Part shown: piece after piece, positions 23,902 through 31,871 of the stretch
Layout of the letters: the number at the start of each line of letters is the position of its first letter
How positions within the stretch are numbered: the stretch's first letter is position 1
Assembly (NCBI GenBank): GCA_003649615.1
Contig: QMSI01000005.1
Coordinates: 1-40,773 of the forward strand
Source of the DNA: Thermoprotei archaeon
Lineage (GTDB): Archaea; Thermoproteota; Methanomethylicia; Nezhaarchaeales; B40-G2
DNA length: 40,773 bases
Direction of reading: 5' to 3'
Notes under the pieces: model-generated
Database searches by the model: none
Seen by the model: the letters and a program-made list of their open reading frames with translations, nothing else
Told to the model about the DNA's origin: nothing
Made by a program: the position numbers and the translations under genes

Positions 23902-24197
23902 CTCCTAACTACCTCAACAATCTCGAACTTCTTCGCTCTAACTCCTTTACGGTGCAAAACATACCCGCACTTCCTACACGTCAACTTTAACACCTGTTTC
24001 TTAGTTACCTTGGCGAAGCGCTTCTGTTCGGGTTTACGCTTAGAGCCGTAGCCCTCCTTCTTAATGGCGTAGCGCCTCTCACCTTCAGCTAGCGCCCGCC
24101 TCTTCCCCCCTTTATAGAGGGCGACCGAATGTACAGTGTGAGCTTTGCAGCGTGGACAGTAGGTGGTGATAGTCTTAGGTACCTTCACTTCGGGCAC
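23898..24197 (-). CDS. rpl44e: 50S ribosomal protein L44e
   Basis: A 99-residue large-subunit protein near the E site. It has paired cysteines (CPRC and CRKC) and the conserved [19 protein letters not shown] core. It starts at GTG 24197. A TATA-like GGTTATAAAC box (24225-24234) lies about 32 bases upstream, predicting a very short leader and a transcript unit L44e-S27e-aIF2-alpha-Nop10. Confidence 0.97.
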   Translation of the reverse strand: MPEVKVPKTITTYCPRCKAHTVHSVALYKGGKRRALAEGERRYAIKKEGYGSKRKPEQKRFAKVTKKQVLKLTCRKCGYVLHRKGVRAKKFEIVEVVRR

Positions 24198-24224
24198 CCT
24201 GCATCCGGCTACAGGGTATGGGTG

Positions 24225-24234
24225 GTTTATAACC
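24225..24234 (-). promoter_or_regulatory. Probable TATA box of the rpl44e operon
   Basis: GGTTATAAAC on the minus strand is centred about 32 bases before GTG 24197. It lies in the 53-base gap separating the GINS gene from rpl44e. Confidence 0.5.
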
Positions 24235-24250
24235 TTACCTAGTAATTAGG

Positions 24251-24766
24251 TTAATCCAGTTCTACGGCTGTACCTTCCTCCACGTAACGTTGAGCCACGT
24301 CCCTAGGGAGGTATGCCAGCTCCTCCGCTTCGAAGGGCCCATACTCTACGTCGCCTTCCATCAACCTGGGCGCAGGCTTCAAGAACCTTATGAGCGTCAT
24401 TTTAGGTTCCTCGACGCTCTCTACCAGAGACTTCAAGAAATCCTCTTTGCCTTGAAAAAGCGCTGTTAAAGCAGAGACCACCACTGCACGTTCTTCCTTC
24501 GTTAACAGCTCCGAGACCTGGTAGCCTTCTAAGGTTAAAGCTAAAGCTTTATGGACCCTCAGGTTGAAGAGGTCCTCGATCAGCGCCTTTAAAACAGCCA
24601 TTTCCTGCTCTGCAATTATATAGTTGAGTGAGGAGGGATCTCCTGAAAGCTTAGCTCTAAGTTTAGCTAAGTAGCCACGAGCCCTCTCATAGAGGTCGGA
24701 GGGTAGCTTCTGTAGCCTATAGCTTGATCGCTCCAGCCTCCAGGTGTCCTTCAGTTCACTATACAT
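24251..24766 (-). CDS. GINS replication complex subunit (Gins51/Gins15 type)
   Basis: GINS joins the MCM helicase to primase and polymerase at the replication fork. The 171-residue protein has the helical A domain first (with SLNYIIAEQEMAVLKALIEDL and KEERAVVVSALTALF) and a small C-terminal B domain ending LAYLPRDVAQRYVEEGTAVEL. This order is that of the Gins51/Gins15 class. It is directly downstream of priS and priL, the usual archaeal context. ATG 24766 is the first start in frame. Confidence 0.9.
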   Translation of the reverse strand: MYSELKDTWRLERSSYRLQKLPSDLYERARGYLAKLRAKLSGDPSSLNYIIAEQEMAVLKALIEDLFNLRVHKALALTLEGYQVSELLTKEERAVVVSALTALFQGKEDFLKSLVESVEEPKMTLIRFLKPAPRLMEGDVEYGPFEAEELAYLPRDVAQRYVEEGTAVELD

Positions 24767-24815
24767 TATCCCGTCGACAGCCCCCTTATAAGGTTGGTTT
24801 CAGCTAGTTAATAAC

Positions 24816-26060
24816 TTAAACTAGCCTAGCCAAGCCAGCTCTTAACAGGTATAGAGCTACAGCGCTCGGCAGCCGAACCTTGGAGTTCTTGTAAGGGCCG
24901 AAGCTCATCTCCATTAAAGAGATCTCTGGAGCCTCCTCCACGTAGACCTTCACTTCGCCTTCCCTGAAAGCTACAGCGTCTCTTAGAGGGTCGAAGGTGT
25001 CAAGCTCATTCAAAGTTAAGGGCATGGCTATGAGGCCTGTGTCGCCGTGAAGGGAGCCGGGCATACGTATAAGCCTCCTTATATCCGTAGTTACGCGTTC
25101 ATCGATCTCGCAGTGCTGGAGCTCCACGGCTTTAGCTATCAACCCTTCCCAGAACCTTCTCCCATACTTAAGCAGCGCAGCCCATCTTGGAGGCGAAGAC
25201 TCTATTGCTTTCAAGAGGATGTCCTTGGAGGCTAATATAGCCTCGGCTTCATGCCTCCTTGAAGGCGGAAGTAGGGCTACAAGGTCTTCGAGGCTGGCTC
25301 TGCTAAGGAAACTATAGATCCCCCGAGCTATTCTACCCCTCCAGCCAGGGTTATCGAGAGATGGAGGAGTATAGGATCCCTTAACCGCAAGGTGGAAACC
25401 ATGAACCTCAGGCTTGATGCTAACTGCTTTCACGTAGTCTACCACCTCTCTCCTAGCGTACTGATCGAGCTCCTTCACTGCCTCCGACTCTACATGGAGA
25501 TGGTAGCCTCTACGTCCAGAGAAGGCTAGGTGGATTTCATTAGAGGAAAAGCCGAAGTCTGGCATCAAAAACTCCTCTACAAGTTTGAAAACCTCATCCT
25601 TAGCGGCCTCTAAGCAGCTACGACATAGGTAGAAGCTTTCAGACTTAAGCCTCCTACCTTCACAGTTAGGGCATCTTTCAGGCTGAAGACCTTTACCTAC
25701 GAAGCCGCAGTCTAAGCAAGTCCACTTATCATGCTTCTCCTTACACGGAGTAGGTAGGTGGTCTGAGTCTATGTCAAAGACCAGGTCTGCTCCCATCCAT
25801 CCCTTAAGGTCCATGTCCTTCTCTTCAGGCGTGAGGTAGTAAGCTGATGAGTAGTAGATGTGTGATGGAGGCCCGCTTTTAATAAAAGACCTCAACTTTT
25901 CCTCTGAGTGAAAGCCCACATGCCTTATCATCTCCCCTCGATCGAAGAAGAGGAAAGCAAATTCCCTCTTATCCAGGTTTGATGGAGGCTTAAGCTTACA
26001 GGAAGCACTACTATAGTAGCTCTTAAAGAGAGATTTGACGAAGCGTATGGCTGGATCCAC
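24816..26060 (-). CDS. priS: DNA primase small (catalytic) subunit
   Basis: Makes the RNA/DNA primers for replication. The catalytic DxD is seen at D96 and D98 (ADLVFDIDSDH), followed by an extended zinc-ribbon insertion with cysteine pairs (CLDC, CPNC, CRSC) and the conserved FSGRRGYHLHV motif. At 414 residues it is longer than many archaeal homologues, mainly because of the zinc-ribbon region. The start is GTG 26060, two bases after the priL stop. Confidence 0.96.
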   Translation of the reverse strand: MDPAIRFVKSLFKSYYSSASCKLKPPSNLDKREFAFLFFDRGEMIRHVGFHSEEKLRSFIKSGPPSHIYYSSAYYLTPEEKDMDLKGWMGADLVFDIDSDHLPTPCKEKHDKWTCLDCGFVGKGLQPERCPNCEGRRLKSESFYLCRSCLEAAKDEVFKLVEEFLMPDFGFSSNEIHLAFSGRRGYHLHVESEAVKELDQYARREVVDYVKAVSIKPEVHGFHLAVKGSYTPPSLDNPGWRGRIARGIYSFLSRASLEDLVALLPPSRRHEAEAILASKDILLKAIESSPPRWAALLKYGRRFWEGLIAKAVELQHCEIDERVTTDIRRLIRMPGSLHGDTGLIAMPLTLNELDTFDPLRDAVAFREGEVKVYVEEAPEISLMEMSFGPYKNSKVRLPSAVALYLLRAGLARLV

Positions 26061-26062
26061 GC

Positions 26063-27106
26063 TCAGGAGCTTGCACCTCCACGTAGAGCCCTCTTGTAGT
26101 AGCTTAGAGGATGCTTAATCCTCTGGCATAGAGAATCAGGCGCTACGCATAGGTTAAAGGTCCTTAAGGTCTCACAGTTTGGAGGTGTATACCTGGTCTT
26201 AGCCCCTATCTCACCGGCTATGTGCTTAACATGGTATAACGTCTTCCTCTCATCAAAGTCTGGTAGGCGCCTGAAAACCTCGATAACCTCCTCGATGCTT
26301 TTACCTATGCTTAACATGAAGGAGGCCAGCGTGAAACGAGCCATATGTGGTAGCTGCTTCCCAGCCAGAGCTTCTTCCAAGAGGGTCTTTATACATGGAG
26401 GATAAGCTTCCTCAGAGCTCTTCACGGCTGCTTCAACGATCGGCAGAGGCTTCTTCGAGACCCTGGTTTTAGCAAGCTCCAAGATACGCTCCACACCTTC
26501 ACGGACTGGCTGAGGAGGCTCAGATAGCTGCGGAGCAGCTGAAGCCTTCTCTAAGAGGCGTTCACGTATAGCTTCAGCCATCATTCTAGCTAGTTCATGT
26601 CGCTGAAGGTATACCCTGCCAGACACCAGCACCCTATTGATCAGCTTCCAATGAGGGGACTTGAAGCCTAAGGCTACCTTCAAGTAATCCTCCCATCTAA
26701 CTGAAAATTCGTATATCCTATATCCTACGTTAAGCCTAGCCCTCTTAACGTCCCAGTTAAAGGTACCGCTCGCCAGGGACAACAGCTTATCGGGGGATTC
26801 CTCTCGAAGCAGCGAGAAAGCTCTCTTCGCTTCAGCCTCAGCAAACCTACTGGTGATAATCTTGTCACCGCTGAGGGAAACCATCAACACCGCTACGGGA
26901 TAGGAGAATATCTCTACATCAAGCCGGTCGAGCTTGACGGAGACTAAGGCTTTATTTAACGCCTCCTCAACCCTCTCCAACGCTCTCTTCAACACTTCCT
27001 GGTGTTCAGGGCTTGAGAGCTCCTCAACGGTGAGGCCCCTTGATTTAACGTAGCTTTGAGCTTCAACGCTAAACGGGTATTTGGCTAAGTCCTCTAACGT
27101 CAGCAC
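26063..27106 (-). CDS. priL: DNA primase large subunit
   Basis: The partner of PriS, which regulates primer length and holds an iron-sulfur cluster. The 347 residues are largely helical. Four cysteines fit the cluster ligands: one in PPCIKTLL, one in NCETLR, and two in NLCVAPDSLC near the C-terminus, followed by HPLSYY. GTG 27106 is the first start and begins with LTLEDLAKYPFS, typical for the family. The gene is downstream of PCNA by 29 bases. Confidence 0.95.
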   Translation of the reverse strand: MLTLEDLAKYPFSVEAQSYVKSRGLTVEELSSPEHQEVLKRALERVEEALNKALVSVKLDRLDVEIFSYPVAVLMVSLSGDKIITSRFAEAEAKRAFSLLREESPDKLLSLASGTFNWDVKRARLNVGYRIYEFSVRWEDYLKVALGFKSPHWKLINRVLVSGRVYLQRHELARMMAEAIRERLLEKASAAPQLSEPPQPVREGVERILELAKTRVSKKPLPIVEAAVKSSEEAYPPCIKTLLEEALAGKQLPHMARFTLASFMLSIGKSIEEVIEVFRRLPDFDERKTLYHVKHIAGEIGAKTRYTPPNCETLRTFNLCVAPDSLCQRIKHPLSYYKRALRGGASS

Positions 27107-27135
27107 CCTTAAGCCCCACCTCGCTTTGGTGGGGG

Positions 27136-27885
27136 CTACTCCTCAAGGCGGGGCGCTAGCCAATACTGTATACGTCCACCGCCAGGAAGGTCGAAGATTA
27201 ACGTGAGAGGTATATTGGTTGAGAACTGAAGCTCCATAATATCTGAGGCCGCCGAAGCCTTCATCATGTCAGTGAGGTAGCTTAAGCTATACATAGCCCT
27301 TGAAGGCTCCTTCACGTTGAGCTCAAGTAAAGCACCGCCCTCCTTACTGAAGGTGGTGGAGGACTCTCCTTTATCGCTCGAGGACTGGAAAACCAGTTCA
27401 TCTGGAGTTGCCTGTATCTTGACGTGGTCGCTAACCAGCTCAGCGTCTTTAAGAGCCTCCTCAACAGCATCTGCCAGGAGCCTAGCCTGCACATTAAACG
27501 AGATACGAGGAGTGGGCAGCTCTTCGTAACCTAGATCAAGCAAGGGTACGGCAAAGCCCCTTGTAATCCTACCCCTAAATCTAACCCTGAGCCTACCTTC
27601 ATCTGGCTTCAGCTCCAGCTCTAGCTTCTCTCCTGAAGAAGCTCGTTTAACCAGTTTGTTAAATTGGTCAAGGTTAACGCCTGCCTTCGCCTCAGCTTCA
27701 CAATCATATTCCTCGAAGGAGGTGCTGGGCATCTCGAAGTCGACCATAGCTATCCTTGAAGGGTCCATAGCTCTCATCCTGATGCCTTCAGGGGAGAAGG
27801 TGAAGGTGGCCTCGTCAACCATGGTGGATAAGGCTTGAATGATGCTGCGCCATAGCTTAGCATCGTGAAATACGACTTTAACCAA
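27136..27885 (-). CDS. pcn: DNA polymerase sliding clamp (PCNA)
   Basis: A 249-residue ring clamp that tethers polymerase, ligase and FEN1 to DNA. The two-domain repeat is evident, with FTFSPEGIRMRAMDPSRIAMVDF near the N-terminus shown in part, and the C-terminal LTLIFDLPGGGRIQYWLAPR. The start is TTG 27885, with a strong GGAGGG site 6 bases upstream. A TTTAAATA box (27942-27951) predicts a 36-base leader. Only one PCNA is in the window. Confidence 0.98.
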   Translation of the reverse strand: MVKVVFHDAKLWRSIIQALSTMVDEATFTFSPEGIRMRAMDPSRIAMVDFEMPSTSFEEYDCEAEAKAGVNLDQFNKLVKRASSGEKLELELKPDEGRLRVRFRGRITRGFAVPLLDLGYEELPTPRISFNVQARLLADAVEEALKDAELVSDHVKIQATPDELVFQSSSDKGESSTTFSKEGGALLELNVKEPSRAMYSLSYLTDMMKASAASDIMELQFSTNIPLTLIFDLPGGGRIQYWLAPRLEE

Positions 27886-27941
27886 CTAAGACCCTCCAAC
27901 GAAAGCTTTACGCAGAGCCCCTTATACTTACTGCGGCAAGG

Positions 27942-27951
27942 ATATTTAAAG
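27942..27951 (-). promoter_or_regulatory. Probable TATA box of the pcn-priL-priS unit
   Basis: CTTTAAATAT on the minus strand lies about 60 bases before TTG 27885. It predicts a start near 27921, and the leader then carries the GGAGGG site at 27897-27892. Confidence 0.5.
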
Positions 27952-27966
27952 GCAGTTAGCGGCGTC

Positions 27967-28317
27967 TCAGTCGTATTCACGCCAAGTAAACCCACATTTA
28001 ACGCAGCGGTAGAAGCGGGTGGAGCCCTCATCAGCCCTCCTCGTCTGAAGAAGCCACCAGTAAGCCTCGTTATGTCCACACTTAGGGCAGGAAGCCCTAA
28101 TCGTAGGCATGGTTTTAGAAGTAGAGGTGTCTATCACCGTGGTCCTCTCCTGGGGGCTATGGGCGATATGCTGAGTGACCTTTACCTCAACGGGCATGGA
28201 AGAAGCATCGCTAGTAAAGCCACATACACGGCAGACCAGCTTAAGCTCTCCACCTTCTCTCGAAGGCGTCAGTAGCTTACCGCATCGCGGACAGAAGGGT
28301 AAATCCCTGCTTGTCAA
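27967..28317 (-). CDS. tfs: Transcription elongation factor TFS
   Basis: The archaeal TFIIS-like cleavage factor that rescues backtracked RNA polymerase. The 116 residues hold an N-terminal zinc ribbon (CPRC, CRVC) and a C-terminal ribbon (CPKC, CVKC) with the acidic catalytic hairpin RRADEGSTRFYRC. TTG 28317 is the first start in frame. It sits immediately upstream of PCNA on the same strand. Confidence 0.95.
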   Translation of the reverse strand: MTSRDLPFCPRCGKLLTPSREGGELKLVCRVCGFTSDASSMPVEVKVTQHIAHSPQERTTVIDTSTSKTMPTIRASCPKCGHNEAYWWLLQTRRADEGSTRFYRCVKCGFTWREYD

Positions 28318-28342
28318 GGAGAAACCCTCTCCATTTTCGCAG

Positions 28343-28795
28343 TTACCATCTTTGAGACGAGCTTAGATTTAGACCTTTCCAAGCTCGTGCCAGCTCCTTT
28401 ACTAAGGGGGCTAACATCCTCGCCAACCTTAGAGCTTCAGGTCCTTCTGGCCCTGAGCAGGCTTTAAGTAAGCTTTGAAAATCTGGGTCGGTGAGGCCTA
28501 TCGACTTCACGGCTTCATAAACGTTACCGCTTTCCCTAGAGAACAAAGCTACTGGGCGCTTAAGTCTTTGCCATAGAGCCTCGAGGTCCTCGGAGGATAT
28601 CAATGGCGACGGGAGGAAGATGGCCGTCAACTCCCCATAGTAGGGGGAAGCCTTTAAACACTCCGCGAGCGATGTTAAGTCCCCCTTTACCCATTTAGCC
28701 ACAAAAACCCCGTCGAGCCACAAAGCACCCCTCATAACTACACAGATGGAGAAAACCGAGTTACCCTCCTCAAAGGCCGCGTCAGCTCCAAGCAC
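28343..28795 (-). CDS. DUF99-like protein (endonuclease V fold family)
   Basis: The pattern VLGADAAFEEG, then VVMRGALWLDGVFVAK, then AIFLPSPLISSEDLEALW, resembles the archaeal DUF99 family, which is related to endonuclease V. The role is unknown. At 150 residues from GTG 28795 it is shorter than usual. The frame stays open upstream and encodes family-like residues (LKKLWKPEVR) before this GTG, but offers no ATG, GTG or TTG until a stop. Translation may begin at a non-standard codon, or the N-terminus is trimmed. It follows rpo11 on the same strand. Confidence 0.6.
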   Translation of the reverse strand: MLGADAAFEEGNSVFSICVVMRGALWLDGVFVAKWVKGDLTSLAECLKASPYYGELTAIFLPSPLISSEDLEALWQRLKRPVALFSRESGNVYEAVKSIGLTDPDFQSLLKACSGPEGPEALRLARMLAPLVKELARAWKGLNLSSSQRW

Positions 28796-28836
28796 CCTGA
28801 CTTCAGGCTTCCAGAGCTTCTTTAAGTTCTTAAAGC

Positions 28837-29124
28837 CTACTTCGCCTCCCCGAAAACCTTCTTGGCGGCCTCCTCAAACTCCTTAGTGAAGGTAAGGATC
28901 CTATTGACAGCCTCCCTTAACGCCTCCTCAGGAGACTTAGAGCCATCAGTACTAACCGTGAAGACAGGGCTTGAGATGAGAGGGTGATCTATCCTATAAG
29001 CGGCGAATACCACGTTTTTATCCTTAAGTAAGGCTTCACGCAGGACGTTGCAGAATGTATGTCCTTCTCCTTTCAACTCGAAGACGAGCGTCCTATCATC
29101 CTTGCTAAGAACATTGAGCTCCAC
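28837..29124 (-). CDS. rpo11: RNA polymerase subunit Rpo11 (RpoL)
   Basis: The 95-residue partner of Rpo3 in assembling archaeal RNA polymerase. The family motif LKGEGHTFCNVLREALLKD is intact, followed by AAYRIDHPLISSP. GTG 29124 is the first start and begins the fold correctly. It lies 24 bases after csl4. Confidence 0.96.
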   Translation of the reverse strand: MELNVLSKDDRTLVFELKGEGHTFCNVLREALLKDKNVVFAAYRIDHPLISSPVFTVSTDGSKSPEEALREAVNRILTFTKEFEEAAKKVFGEAK

Positions 29125-29148
29125 GAGCAGCCACCTAGCCTAGAAAGG

Positions 29149-29769
29149 CTAAATCAGGTTTTTAATTAACCTTGCCTCCACGCTCCCCCACTTCAACATG
29201 TAGTTTGAAGAAGTCTTACGGGTTTCATGGGAGCCGCACATGAAACACACCAACCTTCCTCCTTTAAGGAGGAGAGGGTATCGGCATTTGGTGCAGAAAG
29301 CAAGCAATACACCCATACCTTTCTCCTTGATAGATAGGGGGTAGGGGTCTCTAAGGAGGAGCACCTTCGCTTTAACCACATCCCCAGGCCACACAGCGTT
29401 TACAATACGCTCCACATAACGTGTGTCGACTTCGCTTACGTGAAGAGTGGCTTTGTAGGGGTTAGTGAAAGACCTAGCCCCCTCCACCTGGTAAATATCT
29501 ACCTCCGCTATGTCCTTCCTGATCCCTACTACAACCCCTAGCACTGAGTCACCTTTTCTAGGCATAGGTGGGTCCTGTTTCAGCGGAAGTACCGATATGC
29601 GCCGCTCCTCCATGTCACGGACGATGAGGCCCACAGTAGATGAGTACACCATGCCTCGTTCTTCATAGACCCCTTCCCCCGGTGAAAACTCCTCTATTAC
29701 GCTCAGTAAGTCTCCCGGTAGCGCTAACAAGACCTCCTCATCCTCCCCTAAGCGAGCACCTACCCCCAC
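29149..29769 (-). CDS. csl4: Exosome RNA-binding subunit Csl4
   Basis: An alternative cap protein of the exosome ring that also recruits DnaG. The 206 residues contain an N-terminal domain beginning LALPGDLLSVIEEF, a central S1 domain (about 65-150) and a C-terminal zinc ribbon (CTKC, CFMC). The start is GTG 29769. The other exosome genes lie some 19 kb away on the same strand; having csl4 apart from rrp4/41/42 is usual. It is 11 bases from the methylase gene. Confidence 0.95.
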   Translation of the reverse strand: MGVGARLGEDEEVLLALPGDLLSVIEEFSPGEGVYEERGMVYSSTVGLIVRDMEERRISVLPLKQDPPMPRKGDSVLGVVVGIRKDIAEVDIYQVEGARSFTNPYKATLHVSEVDTRYVERIVNAVWPGDVVKAKVLLLRDPYPLSIKEKGMGVLLAFCTKCRYPLLLKGGRLVCFMCGSHETRKTSSNYMLKWGSVEARLIKNLI

Positions 29770-29780
29770 TTAAACCTCTG

Positions 29781-30419
29781 CTATAGGCTAGTTGGGGAAG
29801 CTAAAGCTTTTACCTCATTCCTTGTAAAGCGGTAAAGGTCTACTTCAACCATCCTAGCCTTCTCCACGTGAAACTCGAAAAGAGGCGGAAGCCTAAGCTT
29901 GAACGTAGCTAGTATCGTGGCGTACCCTCCAAGACTCTCCACCAGCTTAGTTATGAAGCGTCTACTCCCCTCCACCCTCTTATGTAGACTATAGACGGTG
30001 GGAGCTATCTTCAACGCACATTCCACGAAAGCTCTATCAGCTCCACGGCGCTGAACACCGAAGGGAGGATTCTGCACAACCACGTCCGCCTTCATCTCAA
30101 CGCGCGGAACACTTGCACAAACCCATGAAACAAGCCTCCCTACGCCTGCCTTCTCTGCATTTCTATGAGCGGTTTGGAGGGCGGCGCGGTCAACATCGAC
30201 GCCCACGACGAATGAAGCCCCCAGTATGGCTGCACCTATGGCTAACCTACCGCTACCGCATCCCAAATCGACTACAACCTTCTCCTCTAAGTCCCCTTTC
30301 ACTATCCATAGCAGCCTAGCCGCCTCCTCTCCACCTATAGTATACTGCTCAAGGAAAGGTGAAGGCGCGGGATGAGGAGCAAGGGTGTCTAAGATCATGG
30401 CCAGCTTCCTAAGCTTCAA
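29781..30419 (-). CDS. METTL5-like N6-adenine RNA methyltransferase
   Basis: A Rossmann-fold methyltransferase of 212 residues with SAM motif VVDLGCGSGRLAIGA (near residue 50) and the N6-adenine catalytic motif NPPFG (near 117) followed by GVQRRGADRAF. This matches COG2263/METTL5, whose eukaryotic member modifies small-subunit rRNA; the archaeal target is inferred. The start is TTG 30419, 18 bases after the JAMM gene. Confidence 0.9.
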   Translation of the reverse strand: MKLRKLAMILDTLAPHPAPSPFLEQYTIGGEEAARLLWIVKGDLEEKVVVDLGCGSGRLAIGAAILGASFVVGVDVDRAALQTAHRNAEKAGVGRLVSWVCASVPRVEMKADVVVQNPPFGVQRRGADRAFVECALKIAPTVYSLHKRVEGSRRFITKLVESLGGYATILATFKLRLPPLFEFHVEKARMVEVDLYRFTRNEVKALASPTSL

Positions 30420-30437
30420 TAAAACCGCGCCTCCAAA

Positions 30438-30842
30438 CTAACAAACCTCGTAGCCCACCTCCTCCCCACTAGGAAGATACACGTGCACGTCCTTGTCTGA
30501 AGCATAGGGACTAGCGATTATGACCATGACTCGCCCTCTACCTACATTTAAGTCTTGGACTGAGGGTCGAGGATTGCCTGAAGGATGAGAGTGAGCCACT
30601 CCAAGTATGGAGAGGTCTAAGGGTAGGAGGTAAGGGTTAAAGCCCGAGAAGCTGTAGCCATAGATAGCCAAGGGAGGGACAATTATCTCTTCAAGTAGTA
30701 AGGCTCCATCCTTCAACTTCCTTCCCCTCAACAGCAGAAGCACTTCCTTAGGATGGACATTGCGGGCTGCGACTAAGAGAGCCTCCACGACCTCCCTCTT
30801 AACTAGTATTCGACGCGTTCTAGAACCCCTCGAACGGATCAT
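30438..30842 (-). CDS. JAMM/Mov34-type metalloprotease
   Basis: A 134-residue single-domain JAMM protein. The zinc-protease motif is intact: the catalytic glutamate in HPKEVLLLL and HSHPSGNPRPSVQD, matching HxHx7SxxD. Archaeal members remove ubiquitin-like SAMP tags or process related modifiers; the substrate here is not shown. ATG 30842 lies inside the end of dph2 (23-base overlap). Confidence 0.92.
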   Translation of the reverse strand: MIRSRGSRTRRILVKREVVEALLVAARNVHPKEVLLLLRGRKLKDGALLLEEIIVPPLAIYGYSFSGFNPYLLPLDLSILGVAHSHPSGNPRPSVQDLNVGRGRVMVIIASPYASDKDVHVYLPSGEEVGYEVC

Positions 30843-31812
30843 AGTCCTCTATGCTCCATCCGCTTTTAAAGGAAAGCATGGCTTCTTGAGGAGTCAGGAT
30901 AGGCTTGCGGTAAGCTTCATAGTCGAAGAGAGGGATGAGGGGACAAGCAGTAATAACGAAAGCTTCAACCTCGGGAAAATTGAGCTCGAGGCTAGGCGTA
31001 ACCTCACGTGAAGCTATAAGGAAGACCTTTCGCCCCTCTGCTCTAATCATATCTACTACCTTCTCGATCAGCTTTGGACGATATTGGCCAAACTTTAAGC
31101 CCACCACTACCCCAAAAACTCTAGCCTTAGAAGCCTCTGCAATATCGGAAACTCTAGCCGCCATCACCTTCTTGGCGTAGGCTTCAACCTCCACCGCCTC
31201 TCCCTTAAAGGGGTCAGCAGCCACTACAGGCTTGCCGGTGACTAGTCTAAGGCCTACAGGATGGATCATCCCTCCGCCTAGAAATAGAAAAGACTCAGCC
31301 TCGTTAGCTACGTCCTTAGCTGTAGAGTAGTCACAGCCAATTATCTGGCCGGGCCTCTTCAACCTCCCTCGAGGAGGACCTATTAACACCTTCTTGCCAG
31401 CGTCTTCAAGGACCTGTCTAGCCTCCTCGCAAGCCCTCCAGTGCTGTATTAAAGTCGCTATGCCTACGCGGTCGCCTTTAAGGAGAGGAAGCGCCTTCTC
31501 CACGGCCTCCTTTACAGGCAGCTTCACCGTAGACTCTACGTATAATGTTGGTAGGTCGACAGATAATAGCTGAGAGTGGCCAAAATGGATGAGCAGGTCG
31601 ACGCCTAGGGTCTTGGCTTCCTGTAGAGCTATGTCACAGGCTCCATAACAAGGATCCGAGAGCACGTATGCTTGACAGTTAACCTCCTCCTCTATCTTTC
31701 TAGCAAGGGATAGAGCGTGAGGCTTCAATCCCTCAGGCAGCTGAAGCGCCACCTTGCCTGCTTTAACTCGCTTAACCTCCTCAACAATACGGTCTAGCTC
31801 AAAGTCGTACAT
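30820..31812 (-). CDS. dph2: Diphthamide biosynthesis enzyme Dph2
   Basis: A radical-SAM-like iron-sulfur enzyme that transfers the 3-amino-3-carboxypropyl group to a histidine of elongation factor 2, the first step of diphthamide synthesis. The three cluster cysteines are in DPCYGACD, IGCDYST and TACPLIPLFD. The 330 residues are full length from ATG 31812. It is divergent from srp54, with its own TATA-like box in a 59-base gap. Confidence 0.96.
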   Translation of the reverse strand: MYDFELDRIVEEVKRVKAGKVALQLPEGLKPHALSLARKIEEEVNCQAYVLSDPCYGACDIALQEAKTLGVDLLIHFGHSQLLSVDLPTLYVESTVKLPVKEAVEKALPLLKGDRVGIATLIQHWRACEEARQVLEDAGKKVLIGPPRGRLKRPGQIIGCDYSTAKDVANEAESFLFLGGGMIHPVGLRLVTGKPVVAADPFKGEAVEVEAYAKKVMAARVSDIAEASKARVFGVVVGLKFGQYRPKLIEKVVDMIRAEGRKVFLIASREVTPSLELNFPEVEAFVITACPLIPLFDYEAYRKPILTPQEAMLSFKSGWSIEDYDPFEGF

Positions 31813-31820
31813 GGGTGTAG

Positions 31821-31848
31821 CTTTTAAACCCCAAGCCTTGTATTAAAG
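31821..31848. promoter_or_regulatory. Paired TATA boxes between dph2 and srp54
   Basis: CTTTTAAACC (31821-31830) would start srp54 transcription near 31852. TATTAAAG (31841-31848), read on the minus strand, would start dph2 near 31819, about 7 bases before its ATG. Each box lies nearer the opposite gene, so the two promoters interleave. Confidence 0.45.
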
Positions 31849-31871
31849 TGTCGCGCTAAGGTGGGAAGTTC

